Notes: generated from the letters alone by a model not told the origin. Shown: positions 1 to 9,574, counted from the stretch's first letter. The stretch: 64,000 nucleotides of DNA from Paracoccus sp. S-4012 (GCF_009674885.1 NZ_WKKA01000005.1:1-64000); one strand, 5' to 3'. A program made the numbers and translations.

Positions 1-420
1 ACGCGCTACGATCCGAACAAGGCTTCCCTCTCGGCGTCTGAGCTTGCTCCAATACGGACGTCCTGTTCGCGGGGAGGTTGCGGCGCCAGAAGGCACCTCC
101 ATCGGCGCCCGCGCGATCTTCTAGGACGTCGACGTAGCTGAATGAGTCCTCGCTCGTGGTCCCAGTTCGCTCGACCTAAGCGCCATGGCTGGGCGGGACC
201 TGCGGAAGGTCAGCCATTCCTGATCGGAACTCGTCGCTCGCCAGAGTGACCGGTCCTTGGAAACGCCTTGTAGCGGCGGACTTGCGGGAAGTCAGCCATT
301 CCTAAGAGAGAGGCAAGTTCGTCTGCCGCCCAGATAATCTCTTTCAAAGGCTGTCAGTCGCGGGCGATCCAGATCTGCGGCGTGATCTCGCATATATACT
401 CGCTGGCAGTCTCTAGGATG
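1..420. other. Non-coding / degenerate stretch at window start
   Basis: No convincing gene is seen here. The stretch holds one copy of a diverged repeat (55-222) and a further partial copy of its end (277-306). ORFs crossing it have no family resemblance and look like chance open frames in GC-rich DNA. It probably represents decayed mobile or duplicated sequence, in line with the broken gene just to the right. Confidence 0.5.
55..222 (+). repeat. Diverged ~168-bp repeat, left copy
   Basis: This stretch matches 19520-19686 in the same orientation with nearly the same length. Shared blocks are a start resembling CGGACGTCYTGTTCGCGGGG, a central TAGGACGTCG, and an end reading CTGGGCGRGACCTGCGG followed by TCAGCCATTCCTG. 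Between the blocks the copies differ freely. The terminal block recurs alone at 277-306. No protein is apparent. It could be a decayed non-autonomous element or the common tail of a duplicated segment. Confidence 0.55.
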
Positions 421-882
421 CTAGGATGTGGGCGCACTCGCAGCCGAGACGGGCTCGTGTCGAGATCCGGACAGCGGCGAAACACGCAGCGCCTCGGCCA
501 CCTCGGCGTCGAGCGGCGTCTCGTAGGTCATCAGGATGAAGCCGAGGACCGAGTAAAAGCCTACAGTGGCGATCAGGTCGAAGACCGCATCGCGCCCAAG
601 TTCCGCCGCAAGTGCCGTCTCTGTCTCGCGGCCCAGCCAGCGGACCGTGAAGAGCTCGCCCGCGGCCTGCGCGATCAGCGCGTCCTCGCCGAAAGCGGCT
701 GGCACGGGCTCGAGACGGGGCCGGTGCGGCGGGGTCGACCATGCCCAGTTGCCGCGCGCGGTAGACGTGGTGCGACCAGTCGTAGGACGAGCTCATTCGA
801 TGCGCCGCGCGCAGGATCACTACCTCGGAGCGAACCGGACCGAGCGCGCTCTCCTTCACCACAAATTGGCGCAGCGGCGATT
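421..882 (-). pseudogene. Broken carboxymuconolactone decarboxylase-like gene
   Basis: The two halves lie in different frames. The upstream part reads PLRQ...VVKESALG...SEVVILRAAHRMSSSYDWSHHVYRA and the downstream part reads EDALIAQAAGEL...FDLIATVGFYSVLGF. Both align along their length with the intact paralogue at 12401-12946. The first ~45 residues of the family are missing, a frameshift lies near position 715, and the original stop codon (after ...RVSPLS) has become a sense codon, so the frame runs on to 421. It is therefore truncated, frameshifted and read-through, and almost certainly non-functional. Confidence 0.75.
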
Positions 883-1094
883 GAACCTGTGATCTGGGCC
901 ACCCTGACGCAGCTCCGGAAGGTCCCGGGTCGCGGCGGTCAACGTGCTCAGCCGGTCCCCGATCCCGGACGCTCTGGTCGCCGTCGTGCGGCTGGGTTGA
1001 TCGTGCCCTCGATCTGCGCCAGCCTGCCACTCGTCCGGCGCCTGCCGAGATCGTTCGCGACATGCGTCCAAAGTCAGACAAGGAGGCACGATCT

Positions 1095-2156
1095 GTGTCG
1101 AATCCCCTTCTCCTCGCCGTCTCAGCGCTTGCCATCCTCGCCTCGGCCAATGCGCTGTCCGCACAGACCGAACCCGCCGCACCGACGCGCGACCATGTCG
1201 AAATTGCGCTGACCAGCGGCTTCGATCACATCGGCGCCGAGGTCCACAGCGTCGAGGTCGACGGCCGCACCTCTTACTACATCGACGACGGCGATCGGGA
1301 GGGGCGGCCCGTGGTGTTCCTCGGTGGGCAGGGCACCAGCCTCGCCGCCTTCCAGCTGACCGAGTTCAACCGCTCGACTCGGCTCGCCCTCGGCCTGCGC
1401 ATGATCTCGGTCGAGCGCAACGGCTTCGGCGAGTCCCCTCTCGACCCTGAACGTGGCTATGCCGACTACGTGCAGGAGGTGCTGGGCGTCCTGAACCACC
1501 TCGGGGTGGACCGCTTCGCTATCGTCGCGATCTCAGGCGGTGGGGCCTATGCCGCTCATCTGGCAGCGGCCGAGCCCGAGCGGGTGCTGTCGCTGCATGC
1601 TGCCGCCGCGGTCTCCCGCACGCTGCCCAGCCGCGACACGCCCGATTGCAGCGTTACGCTGGAGCAGAAAGCCGAGGAACTGACCAAATACACGCACCAC
1701 CCGAAGGACTGGTGGGGCGTCCCGGGCTCGCCGGTGCTGATCATCCCCGGCTGGCAGGCCGAGGCCTATGCGGACGCGACGCGGTCCTTCTACGTCAACG
1801 GCCAGATGGGCGATTCCGCGGCGCTCGCGGTCGAATACCTGCTGCCGTGCTCGGAGGATGCGGTGGTGGATGCCAGCCGCATCGCCGCGCCGACCTATCT
1901 CTACTGGGGCGAGGAGGACACGGCGGTGCCCCCCGCCCAGATGGAGGACTGGCAGGAGGCAATCCCGAACGTGGTCCGCGCGACCTCATATCCGGGACAG
2001 GGGCATACGGTGCAGTATCGCCACTGGGATCAGGTTCTGGCCGACATTGCCGGCTTCGGCGAGCACCGCGTGGTCTGCCGTGACGGCGAGACGCTGCTGG
2101 TGCCTGAGGGCGAGGTGTCGGAGGATGAACTGCTCGGCAACTGCGCCTGGCACTGA
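1095..2156 (+). CDS. Secreted alpha/beta hydrolase
   Basis: A 353-residue alpha/beta-hydrolase-fold enzyme. The GTG start at 1095 is chosen because AGGAGG lies 8 bases upstream and translation then opens directly into a signal peptide (hydrophobic residues 4-22, cleavage likely after LSA-Q), which indicates export to the periplasm. The nucleophile elbow AISGGGA places the catalytic Ser at 147; WGEEDTAVPP supplies the Asp near 275 and GQGHT the His at 304. Cysteines at 184, 252, 328 and 350 could form disulfides, as fits a periplasmic protein. The substrate cannot be told; esters or lactones are the usual targets of the family. It sits between a broken decarboxylase-like gene and the convergent carnitine/ABC operon. 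Confidence 0.8.
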   Translation: MSNPLLLAVSALAILASANALSAQTEPAAPTRDHVEIALTSGFDHIGAEVHSVEVDGRTSYYIDDGDREGRPVVFLGGQGTSLAAFQLTEFNRSTRLALGLRMISVERNGFGESPLDPERGYADYVQEVLGVLNHLGVDRFAIVAISGGGAYAAHLAAAEPERVLSLHAAAAVSRTLPSRDTPDCSVTLEQKAEELTKYTHHPKDWWGVPGSPVLIIPGWQAEAYADATRSFYVNGQMGDSAALAVEYLLPCSEDAVVDASRIAAPTYLYWGEEDTAVPPAQMEDWQEAIPNVVRATSYPGQGHTVQYRHWDQVLADIAGFGEHRVVCRDGETLLVPEGEVSEDELLGNCAWH

Positions 2157-2166
2157 CCCGACAGGC

Positions 2167-2195
2167 GGTGCGCGTGTGATCTGCACATGCGCGCC
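2167..2195. terminator. Hairpin between convergent genes
   Basis: A 12-bp stem (2167-2178 with 2184-2195, including G-T pairs) encloses the 5-base loop ATCTG. It follows the hydrolase stop by 10 bases and lies before the convergent ABC operon end at 2246. There is no T-tract, so it is only a candidate bidirectional terminator. Confidence 0.4.
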
Positions 2196-2245
2196 GACCG
2201 TCAGGCGCCAGTTGGCTGACGACCAAAGCCGCATCTCGCCGGGGA

Positions 2246-3850
2246 CTATCCCGCGCCTTCGGCGATGCGCCGCGTCAGCCAATCGGGATCGGCCTCGGGA
2301 ACCGAGGCCAGAAGCTCGGCGGTATAAGGATGCCGCGGCCTGTCTAGCACCTCCGACGTCGTTCCGCTATCCACCACCCGTCCGTGCTGCATCACCACCA
2401 CGCGGTCCGCGATGGCGCGCACAGTGGCGAGATCGTGGGTGATGAACATGTAGGACACACCCGTCTCGTCCTGCAAACGGCTCAGGAGGCGCAGGATGCC
2501 TTCGGCGACGAGTTGGTCGAGCGCGCTCGTCACCTCGTCGCAGATGATGAAGTCGGGCTCGGCCGCGAGCGCGCGGGCGATGCCGATGCGCTGCTTCTGT
2601 CCGCCCGACAGCTCTCCCGGAAGGCGGCCGAGGAAGAGGTTCGGCTCGAGCTCGATCTGCTCCATCAACTGGCGCAGCCGCGCTTCGCGGGCCTTGCCGG
2701 AGAGGCGGCGGTAGAAGGAGAGCGGGCGCGACAGGATCTGGCGGATGGTCTGGCGTGGGTTCAGTGCCGTGTCGGCCATCTGGTAGATCATCTGCACCGA
2801 ACGCAGCTGCTCCCGCGTGCGGTCGGCGAGGCGCGGCGGCAGGAGCTGGCCGTTCAGCGCCACCTGGCCGAGCCGCGGCGGCAGGAGGCCGGTGATGACC
2901 CTCGCCGTGGTGGACTTGCCGGAGCCGGACTCCCCCACGACCGCGACCGTCGAGCCGTGCGGCACCTCGAAGCTGACATCCCGCAGCACGTCACCTCCCC
3001 GGTCATAGCCCGCCGTGACGCCGGAAGCTCGCAACGCCGGCACCTCGTCCTCGGGCAGGACGCGGGGTGGCCGCCTGAAGCTGCGCACGGCCCAGAGGCT
3101 GCGGGTGTAATCCTCCTCCGGGGCCTCAAGCATCTGCCGGGTCGGCGCCTCCTCGACCTCGCGGCCGTGGCGCATGACCTTGATGCGGTCGGCCATCTGC
3201 GCCACCACGGCGAGGTCGTGGGTGATGTAGATCGCCGCGAGGTTGAAGTCGCGCACCGATTCGCGGATCGCAGCCAGCACGCTGACCTGCGTGGTCACGT
3301 CGAGCGCCGTCGTCGGCTCGTCGAAGACGATCAGCTCGGGACGGCAGGCCATCGCCATCGCCACCATCGCCCGCTGCAGCTGCCCGCCTGAGACTTGGTG
3401 CGGATAGCGCAGGCCGAAATTGTCGGGGTCGGGCAGGTTCATCCGCGCGTAGAGGTCGCGGGCGAAGGCCTCGGATTCGGCGCGGGTGGCGGTGCCGTGG
3501 ATCAGCGGGCCTTCGGTGAACTGCGTCAGCAGCCGCCAGGCGGGGTTGAAGCTGGCCGCAGCCGACTGCGCGACATAGGCGATGCGATGGCCGCGGAAGG
3601 GGCGGCGGCGGGCGGGCGGCAGCTTCAGCAGGTCGGTGCCGTCGAGGAGCACCTCGCCGCCCGCGAAGCGCAGCCCCGGCGCGGCATAGCCCATCGAGGC
3701 TACGCCCAGCGTGGACTTGCCCGCCCCGGACTCGCCGATCAAGCCCACCACCTCGCCGCGGTCGAGCTGCAGGTCCACGCCGTGCAGGATCGGCGTCCAG
3801 CCGTCCTCGCCCCGGGCCTCCACCTTCAGGTTGCGGATGTCGAGCAGCAT
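2246..3850 (-). CDS. Dipeptide/oligopeptide-type ABC transporter, fused double ATPase
   Basis: This 534-residue protein contains two ABC ATPase domains in one chain (DppD-DppF order, as in GsiA/YejF types). The first half has Walker A GESGAGKS, signature VSGGQLQR and Walker B LIVFDEPTTALD. The second half has GESGSGKS, LSGGQKQR and FIICDEVTSALD. It energises import through the two permeases encoded just upstream on the same strand (gap of 4 bases). It is the last gene of the SBP - dehydrogenase/thioesterase - permease - permease - ATPase operon, so the likely cargo is carnitine or a carnitine-related quaternary amine, although the family at large moves peptides. Substrate assignment is inference from context. 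Confidence 0.9.
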   Translation of the reverse strand: MLLDIRNLKVEARGEDGWTPILHGVDLQLDRGEVVGLIGESGAGKSTLGVASMGYAAPGLRFAGGEVLLDGTDLLKLPPARRRPFRGHRIAYVAQSAAASFNPAWRLLTQFTEGPLIHGTATRAESEAFARDLYARMNLPDPDNFGLRYPHQVSGGQLQRAMVAMAMACRPELIVFDEPTTALDVTTQVSVLAAIRESVRDFNLAAIYITHDLAVVAQMADRIKVMRHGREVEEAPTRQMLEAPEEDYTRSLWAVRSFRRPPRVLPEDEVPALRASGVTAGYDRGGDVLRDVSFEVPHGSTVAVVGESGSGKSTTARVITGLLPPRLGQVALNGQLLPPRLADRTREQLRSVQMIYQMADTALNPRQTIRQILSRPLSFYRRLSGKAREARLRQLMEQIELEPNLFLGRLPGELSGGQKQRIGIARALAAEPDFIICDEVTSALDQLVAEGILRLLSRLQDETGVSYMFITHDLATVRAIADRVVVMQHGRVVDSGTTSEVLDRPRHPYTAELLASVPEADPDWLTRRIAEGAG

Positions 3851-3854
3851 GGCG

Positions 3855-4700
3855 TCAGTCCTTCAGGCCCGAGGCGCGGTGCAGCATCCAGTCCACCACG
3901 AAGTTCACGGCGATCGTCAGCACCGCAATGGCCGCAGCCGGCAGCAGCGGGGTGATGTCGCCGAAGGTGATCAGCGCCGCGTTGTCGCGCACCATGCCGC
4001 CCCAGTCGGCCAGCGGCGGCGGCAGACCGAGGCCCAGGAACGACAGCGCCGAGATGGTCAGGAACACGAAGCAGAAACGGAGGCCGAACTCGGCGATCAG
4101 GGGGGCGGCGATGTTGGGCAGCACCTCGCGGCGGATCAGCCACCAGGTGCCCTCGCCGCGCAGCCGGGCGGCCTCGACATAATCCATCACCATGACGTCC
4201 ATCGCCGCCGCGCGCGCGAGGCGGAAGACGCGGGTGCCGTCGAGGACCGCGATCACCATGACCAGGTTGCCGATGCCGGGGCCGAGGGCCGACAGCAGAA
4301 GCAGCGTGAAGATCAGCGCCGGGATCGCCATCAGGATGTCCACGACGCGCGACAGCACCATGTCCACCCAGCCGCCGAACACCGCGGCCAGCAGCCCCGT
4401 CACCGAGCCCAGCAGGAACGCCAGCACCGTGGTCAGCAGCGCCACCGTGACCGTGTTGCGCGCCCCCCAGATCAGCCGCGACAGCATGTCCCGCCCGAGC
4501 GCGTCGGTGCCGAGCGGGAAGGGGCCGCCCCAAGGCTCGAACTGGGCGCCCACGATCTCGGCCTGCCCGTAGGGGGCGAGGACCGGGGCGAAGAGGGTGA
4601 CGACGGCGTAGGCGGCGATCAGGACGAAGCCGATGATCGCCGTGGCGGGCATGTGGCGCAGCGTGCGGCCGATGCTCATGCCTCTGGCGGTGGCGCTCAT
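3855..4700 (-). CDS. ABC transporter permease, DppC-like
   Basis: Inner-membrane permease of 281 residues with about six hydrophobic segments and the binding-protein-dependent transport signature around EAARLRGEGTWWLIRREVLP, where the EAA loop contacts the ATPase. The N-terminal part contains the DppC-typical extracytoplasmic stretch ending PLGTDALGRDMLSRLIWGAR. It pairs with the DppB-like permease encoded immediately upstream. Several internal ATGs exist near the start; the longest reading frame fits the usual DppC length. Confidence 0.88.
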   Translation of the reverse strand: MSATARGMSIGRTLRHMPATAIIGFVLIAAYAVVTLFAPVLAPYGQAEIVGAQFEPWGGPFPLGTDALGRDMLSRLIWGARNTVTVALLTTVLAFLLGSVTGLLAAVFGGWVDMVLSRVVDILMAIPALIFTLLLLSALGPGIGNLVMVIAVLDGTRVFRLARAAAMDVMVMDYVEAARLRGEGTWWLIRREVLPNIAAPLIAEFGLRFCFVFLTISALSFLGLGLPPPLADWGGMVRDNAALITFGDITPLLPAAAIAVLTIAVNFVVDWMLHRASGLKD

Positions 4701-4707
4701 GCCGGCC

Positions 4708-5679
4708 TCACCGCGGATGCAGCAGGCGCGGGTTGGTGGCGATCGCCAGCACGTCCGCGAGGAGGTTGAGCAGGATGTAGACCGCCGCGAAGATCAGCGC
4801 GCAGGCCTGCACCACGGGGATGTCGCGGTTGGTCACGCTGTCCACCATCAGCTGCCCGAGGCCCGGATAGACGAACACCACCTCGACGATGACGACGCCC
4901 GCGATCAGCCAGGCCACGTTCAGGGCGATGACGTTGATGATCGGCGCGAGCGCGTTCGGCAGCGCGTGCCAGGTGATGACCCGCCAGGGCGAGGCGCCCT
5001 TCAGCCGCGCCATGGCGATGTAGGGTGCGCCGAGCACGTTCACCACCGCCGCCCGCGTCATCCGCATCATGTGCGCCGTGACCACGAGGACCAGCGTGAG
5101 CGCGGGCAGGAAGGCGCGGGTGATCATGTCGCCCAGGCTCGGCGAGGCGCCGGGATCGGCGATGGAGGGAAACAGGCCGAGCCGCACCGAGAGCCAATAC
5201 ATCAGGATATAGGCGATGAAGAACTCCGGGAACGAGATCGCCGTGAGGGTGAGGACGTTGGCGGTCCGGTCGAACCAGCCGCCGCGCCACAGCGCCGCCA
5301 GAAGCCCGATCAGCACCGCAAACGGGACCGCGATCACCGCCGCGTAGGTGGCGAGGAACATCGTGTTGCCCAACCGCCCCGCCAGAAGCTCCGCCACCGG
5401 GCGGCCATTGGCGAGCGAGCGGCCGAAGTCGCCCGTCAGCACGCCGCCGATCCACGAGATGTATCTTTGGATCAGCGGCTCATCGAGGCCGAGTTCGCGC
5501 CGGAACGCCGCGACGGTCTCGGGCGTGGCGGCCTGCCCAAGCACCTGCTGGGCGATGTCGCCCGGCAGCAGGCTGACGGCGAGGAACACGAGGACCGAGA
5601 TCACGAAGAGCGTGAAGAGCCCGATCAGCAGCCGGCGCAGGATCATGCGCCGCAGCGGATGCCCCTGCGCCGCGCTCAT
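4708..5679 (-). CDS. ABC transporter permease, DppB-like
   Basis: Inner-membrane permease of 323 residues; an N-terminal segment beginning near MILRRLLIGLFTLFVIS precedes the large periplasmic loop typical of DppB/OppB, and an EAA-like loop is present around IAMARLKGASPWRVITWHA. The reading frame is open further upstream, but the ATG at 5679 is chosen because it overlaps the TGA of the carnitine dehydrogenase gene (ATGA), the coupling used throughout this operon. It forms the translocation pore with the DppC-like protein. Confidence 0.88.
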   Translation of the reverse strand: MSAAQGHPLRRMILRRLLIGLFTLFVISVLVFLAVSLLPGDIAQQVLGQAATPETVAAFRRELGLDEPLIQRYISWIGGVLTGDFGRSLANGRPVAELLAGRLGNTMFLATYAAVIAVPFAVLIGLLAALWRGGWFDRTANVLTLTAISFPEFFIAYILMYWLSVRLGLFPSIADPGASPSLGDMITRAFLPALTLVLVVTAHMMRMTRAAVVNVLGAPYIAMARLKGASPWRVITWHALPNALAPIINVIALNVAWLIAGVVIVEVVFVYPGLGQLMVDSVTNRDIPVVQACALIFAAVYILLNLLADVLAIATNPRLLHPR

Positions 5680-7115
5680 CCGCCGACCGCGCGGATGCCC
5701 GCGCCGGCATGGTCGGGATGCGGCCCGCGCTCCTGCGCGGCCACGGCGTCGAGCCGCGCGATCATCTCGGGCGGCATCGGCGCGGCGCGACCCTGGTTGG
5801 TGTCCACATGGAGCAGCATGTGCTCGGCCGTGGCGACCTCGGTGCCCTCCGCGGTCTTCACGCTGTGGTGCAGCCGGAAGCGCTTGGCGTCGTGGCCGAG
5901 CAGCCGCGTCTCCACCCGCAGCACATCGCCGGCCCTGGTCTCGGCCAGGTGGCGGATATGCGTCTCGACCGTGTAGGCCGAGCTGCCGCCCTCGCGGTAG
6001 TCCGCATCGAGGCCGATGTGGATCAGGAAGGCGTCGGTGGCGTCGCCGAAGACCTGCAGGTAGCGGAACTCGGTCATGTGGCCGTTGTAGTCGGTCCACT
6101 CGCCGCTGACGCGCGCTTGGTGCAGGGCCAGCGGATAACCGGTCGCCTCGGGGATGGCGCGCGCGTAGAAGCGGTTTTCCATCTGCGCGACGGTCCGCCC
6201 CGCGCCCCAGTCATTCGCCTTCAGCGCGTGGAAGATGCCCACGAGGTTGTCGTCGCGGATGCGCTCGAGATCGCGGATGCCATGCGCGCCCGACTGCGCG
6301 TCGGACTGCGCGGCGATGGTGTCGATCAGCCGGTCGTCGAGGTCCGGCACGTCCATCAGCTTCGTCCAGGGCCATTTCAGCGCCGGCCCGAACTGGGCGA
6401 GAAAATGGCGCATCCCGGCCTCGCCCCCGGCGATGCGGTAGGTCTCGAAGAGGCCCATCTGCGCCCACCGCAGTCCGAAGCCGAAGCGGATGATGTCGTC
6501 GATGTCCTCGGTCGTGGCGATGCCGTCGTTGACGAGCCATAGCGCCTCGCGCCAGACCGCCTCGAGCAGCCGGTCGCCGATATGGGCGTCGATCTCGCGC
6601 GCGATCAGCACCGGCTTCATGCCGAGCTTTTCGAGCAGGTCGCGGGCGCGTCCGGCCGCCGCGCCGCCGCCGACCACCTCGACCACCGGCAGCAGATAGA
6701 CCGGGTTGAAGGGGTGGGCCACGATGATGCGGTCGGGGTGAGCCGCGCCCTCGCGCAGCTCGCTGGGCTTGAAGCCCGAGGTGGAGGAGGCGACGACCGC
6801 GTCCTCCGGCGCCACGGCCTCTATCTCGCGCAGGATGGCATGTTTGAGGTCCAGGCGCTCGGGCACGCTCTCCTGGATGTAGTCCGCGCCCTCGACGGCC
6901 TCCGCGATGGAGGCCGCCCAGGTGATCGTGCCCGGCTCCGGCAGGGGCGCGTTGAAGAGCTTCACCCAGGCGCGGCTGGCATTGGCCAGCACCTCGCCCA
7001 CGATCCGCTGCGCCTCGGGGTGGGGGTCGAAGACGGCCACGTCATGGCCGTTCAGCACGAAGCGGGCGATCCAGCCGCCGCCGATGACCCCCCCGCCGAC
7101 TGCCGCCAGCCTCAC
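5676..7115 (-). CDS. lcdH: L-carnitine dehydrogenase fused to betainyl-CoA thioesterase
   Basis: A 479-residue two-domain enzyme. Residues 1-320 form a 3-hydroxyacyl-CoA-dehydrogenase-type NAD enzyme: dinucleotide motif GGGVIGGG at 7-14 and the HPFNP motif with catalytic His 134. Residues ~325-470 form a hot-dog (4HBT) thioesterase with the DYNGHM motif at 342-347. In Pseudomonas these are separate proteins, CdhA (L-carnitine to 3-dehydrocarnitine) and CdhB (betainyl-CoA to glycine betaine); rhizobial L-carnitine dehydrogenases carry the same fusion. The GTG start at 7115 is chosen because it overlaps the TGA of the upstream SBP gene. The BKACE enzyme for the middle step is encoded at 8687-9574. 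Cytosolic. Confidence 0.87.
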   Translation of the reverse strand: MRLAAVGGGVIGGGWIARFVLNGHDVAVFDPHPEAQRIVGEVLANASRAWVKLFNAPLPEPGTITWAASIAEAVEGADYIQESVPERLDLKHAILREIEAVAPEDAVVASSTSGFKPSELREGAAHPDRIIVAHPFNPVYLLPVVEVVGGGAAAGRARDLLEKLGMKPVLIAREIDAHIGDRLLEAVWREALWLVNDGIATTEDIDDIIRFGFGLRWAQMGLFETYRIAGGEAGMRHFLAQFGPALKWPWTKLMDVPDLDDRLIDTIAAQSDAQSGAHGIRDLERIRDDNLVGIFHALKANDWGAGRTVAQMENRFYARAIPEATGYPLALHQARVSGEWTDYNGHMTEFRYLQVFGDATDAFLIHIGLDADYREGGSSAYTVETHIRHLAETRAGDVLRVETRLLGHDAKRFRLHHSVKTAEGTEVATAEHMLLHVDTNQGRAAPMPPEMIARLDAVAAQERGPHPDHAGAGIRAVGG

Positions 7116-8656
7116 GCGGCCCACCAGCGTTCCACGATCTTCCAGCCGTCGAGGAAGCGGTTCCCCGCGACGTCGCCATGCGCGACCTTGTCGTTCTGGG
7201 CGTCGACGTAGTTCGGGAACACCGGGATGATCGTGCCGCCGTCCTGCGAGACCAGTTCCTGCATCTCGCGATACATCTCGCGGCGCAGATCCTGGTTCAG
7301 CTCCGCACGGGCCCGGAGCAGCAGCTCGTTGAAGCGCTCGTTGTCCCAGTGGCTCTCGTTCCACTCGGCCCCTTGGGCGTAGACGAGCGAGAACATGTCG
7401 TCCTCGGTCGGGCGGCCGTTCCAATAGCCCATGCAGAAGGGTTTCTTCAGCCAGACGTTGGACCAGTAGCCGTCCTCCGGCTCGCGCCGCACGGCGATGT
7501 CGATGCCCGCGGCCTTGGCCGACTGCTGGAACAGCTGCGCCGCATCCACGGCGCCGGTGAACGCGGCCTCCGAGGTCGAGAGCTCAACCTGCAGCCCCTC
7601 CATGCCGGCCTGCTTGAGGTAGTGCCTCGCCTTGTCGGGGTCGTAGGTGTTCTGCGGCAGATCGGCCGCGTAATATGGGTTCGCGGGCGTGATCGGGCTG
7701 TCGTTCGCCACCTGCCCGAAGCCGCGCAGGACCTTCTCGAGGAACTCCTCGCGGTTGATCGCGTGCTTCAACGCGAGGCGCACGTTCACGTCGTTGAAGG
7801 GCGCCACGTCGCAGAACATCGGCAGGGTGTAATGCGCGGTGCCCGTCGTCTCGACGATGCTGAGGCCGGGGCGGCGCTGCAGCAGGTGGACGGTCGAGAG
7901 GTCGGGGCCGTTGATGACATCGACCTCGCCCGTCATCAGCGCGTTCTGCCGCGCGGTTGGGTCGTTGATGGTCAGGATCTGCACATCGTCGAACCAGGCG
8001 CGGTCCGGCTTCCAGTAGTCGTCCCGCCGCTTCAGCGAGATGCGCACCCCCGGCTCGAAGTTCTCGAGCACATAGCCGCCGGTGCCGAGGCCGGACTGCC
8101 AGTTCAGGCTGCCGTCCTCGTTCGCGGGCATGATGATGAAGTGATAGTCGGAGGTCATGTAGGGGAAGTCGGCATTGCCCGCGGCCAGTTCGAACACCAC
8201 GGCGTTGTCGCCATCGGCGCGGATGTCCACGACCTGCTCCAGCGAGGCTTTGGCGGCGGAAATGGTGTCCTCGCCGCGGTGGTGGTTGAAGGAGGCGATC
8301 ACGTCCTGCGGCGTCAGCCTGCGGCCGTCCGAGAATGTCGCGCCGTCGCGCAGCCGGAAGGTCCAGACCCGCGCCTCGGCGTCGGGCTCCCAGCTTTCGG
8401 CAAGCTCCGGCACCGCCTGGTTGGCGGCGTCGATCTCGACAAGGTTGTTGCAGACGGCCAGCATGCCGGTGATCGCCGGGCCGGCCGAGAAGGTCGCCGG
8501 GTCGATGGAGTCGGAGGTGGCGCCGAGGCCGTGGCCGATCCGCATCGTGCCGCCGCGCTTCGGCTCCTGCGCGCGGACGCCGTGGGGCAGGATCAGCGCG
8601 CCAGCGGCGGCTGCGGCCGACGTGGCGAGAAGCCCGCGGCGGGTCATGGAAAGCAT
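7112..8656 (-). CDS. ABC transporter substrate-binding protein, family 5 (peptide/nickel type)
   Basis: Periplasmic binding protein of 514 residues, normal for SBP family 5 (DppA/OppA). The N-terminus MTRRGLLATSAAAAAGAL with RR and an A-x-A cleavage site suggests Tat export. The mature part begins near EPKRGGTMRIG, a typical family opening, and holds NNLVEIDAANQAVPELAESW, the classic early signature. It heads the transporter operon, directly before the carnitine dehydrogenase-thioesterase, so it probably binds carnitine, an acylcarnitine or a similar betaine. This is inferred, as the family is better known for peptides. Confidence 0.88.
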   Translation of the reverse strand: MLSMTRRGLLATSAAAAAGALILPHGVRAQEPKRGGTMRIGHGLGATSDSIDPATFSAGPAITGMLAVCNNLVEIDAANQAVPELAESWEPDAEARVWTFRLRDGATFSDGRRLTPQDVIASFNHHRGEDTISAAKASLEQVVDIRADGDNAVVFELAAGNADFPYMTSDYHFIIMPANEDGSLNWQSGLGTGGYVLENFEPGVRISLKRRDDYWKPDRAWFDDVQILTINDPTARQNALMTGEVDVINGPDLSTVHLLQRRPGLSIVETTGTAHYTLPMFCDVAPFNDVNVRLALKHAINREEFLEKVLRGFGQVANDSPITPANPYYAADLPQNTYDPDKARHYLKQAGMEGLQVELSTSEAAFTGAVDAAQLFQQSAKAAGIDIAVRREPEDGYWSNVWLKKPFCMGYWNGRPTEDDMFSLVYAQGAEWNESHWDNERFNELLLRARAELNQDLRREMYREMQELVSQDGGTIIPVFPNYVDAQNDKVAHGDVAGNRFLDGWKIVERWWAA

Positions 8657-8686
8657 GTCGTATCCCCCTGTGGTTGCAGCCGTCCC

Positions 8687-9574
8687 TCAGCGGGCGGTCA
8701 GTTTCAGCTTCTCGCGCACCTCGGCGGGGCCGAGAATGCGGCAGCCCATGGCCGTGAGGATCGTCGTCGCGCGCTCCACCAGATCACCGTTGCGCGCCTT
8801 CACCCCCCTGTCCAGCCAGATGTTGTCCTCGAGCCCGACGCGGACGTTGCCCCCCGCGAGCGCGGCCTGCGCCACATAGGGCATCTGCATCCGGCCGATG
8901 GAGAACATCGAATAGACCCAGCCCTGCGGGATGTTGTTCACCATCGCCATCAGGCTGTTGGGGTCGGCGGGCGCGCCGTAGGGGATGCCCATGCAGAGCT
9001 GGATCATCACCGGGTCGTCGATCAGCCCCTCCTCGACCAGCGTCCGGGCCATCCACAGATGCCCGGTGTCGAAGACCTCGATCTCGGGCCTGACGCCCGC
9101 GGCCTGGATGCGTTTCGCCATCGCCCGCAGCGTGCCGGGCGTGTTGGTCATGACGTAGTCGGCCTCGGCGAAGTTCATGGTGCCGCAGTCGAGGGTGCAG
9201 ATCTCGGGCAGCAGTTCCTCGACATGGACCAGCCGCTCGGTCGCGCCGACGAGGTCGGACTGCCGCGAGAGCGGCAGCGGCGCCTCGGCCGAGCCGAGAA
9301 CGATGTCGCCCCCCATTCCCGCGGTCAGGTTCAGCACCACGTCCGTGTCCGAGGCGCGCACCCGGTCCACCACCTCGCGGTAGAGCGCCGGATCGCGCGA
9401 AGGCGCCCCGGTTCGCGGATCGCGCACATGCACATGCGCGATCGCGGCACCGGCCTTAGCGGCCTCGATGCAGGCGTCCGCGATCTGCTCGGGCGTGATG
9501 GGAACAAGGTCGGACTTCGTATTGCTCTGACCCGAGCCGGTAACGGCACAGGTGATGAAGACGTCGCGGTTCAT
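8687..9574 (-). CDS. cdhC: 3-dehydrocarnitine cleavage enzyme, BKACE family (CdhC-like)
   Basis: A 295-residue beta-keto acid cleavage enzyme (DUF849/KCE family, Zn-dependent TIM barrel). Visible family marks are HVHVRDP near the metal site, [10 protein letters not shown], and [11 protein letters not shown]. Members condense a beta-keto acid with acetyl-CoA; for CdhC the reaction is 3-dehydrocarnitine + acetyl-CoA to betainyl-CoA + acetoacetate. The specificity is inferred from the adjacent dehydrogenase-thioesterase. The frame is open from 9622, but the ATG at 9574 fits the family start ([15 protein letters not shown]). It is the first minus-strand gene, divergent from the GlxA-type regulator. 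Confidence 0.85.
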   Translation of the reverse strand: MNRDVFITCAVTGSGQSNTKSDLVPITPEQIADACIEAAKAGAAIAHVHVRDPRTGAPSRDPALYREVVDRVRASDTDVVLNLTAGMGGDIVLGSAEAPLPLSRQSDLVGATERLVHVEELLPEICTLDCGTMNFAEADYVMTNTPGTLRAMAKRIQAAGVRPEIEVFDTGHLWMARTLVEEGLIDDPVMIQLCMGIPYGAPADPNSLMAMVNNIPQGWVYSMFSIGRMQMPYVAQAALAGGNVRVGLEDNIWLDRGVKARNGDLVERATTILTAMGCRILGPAEVREKLKLTAR

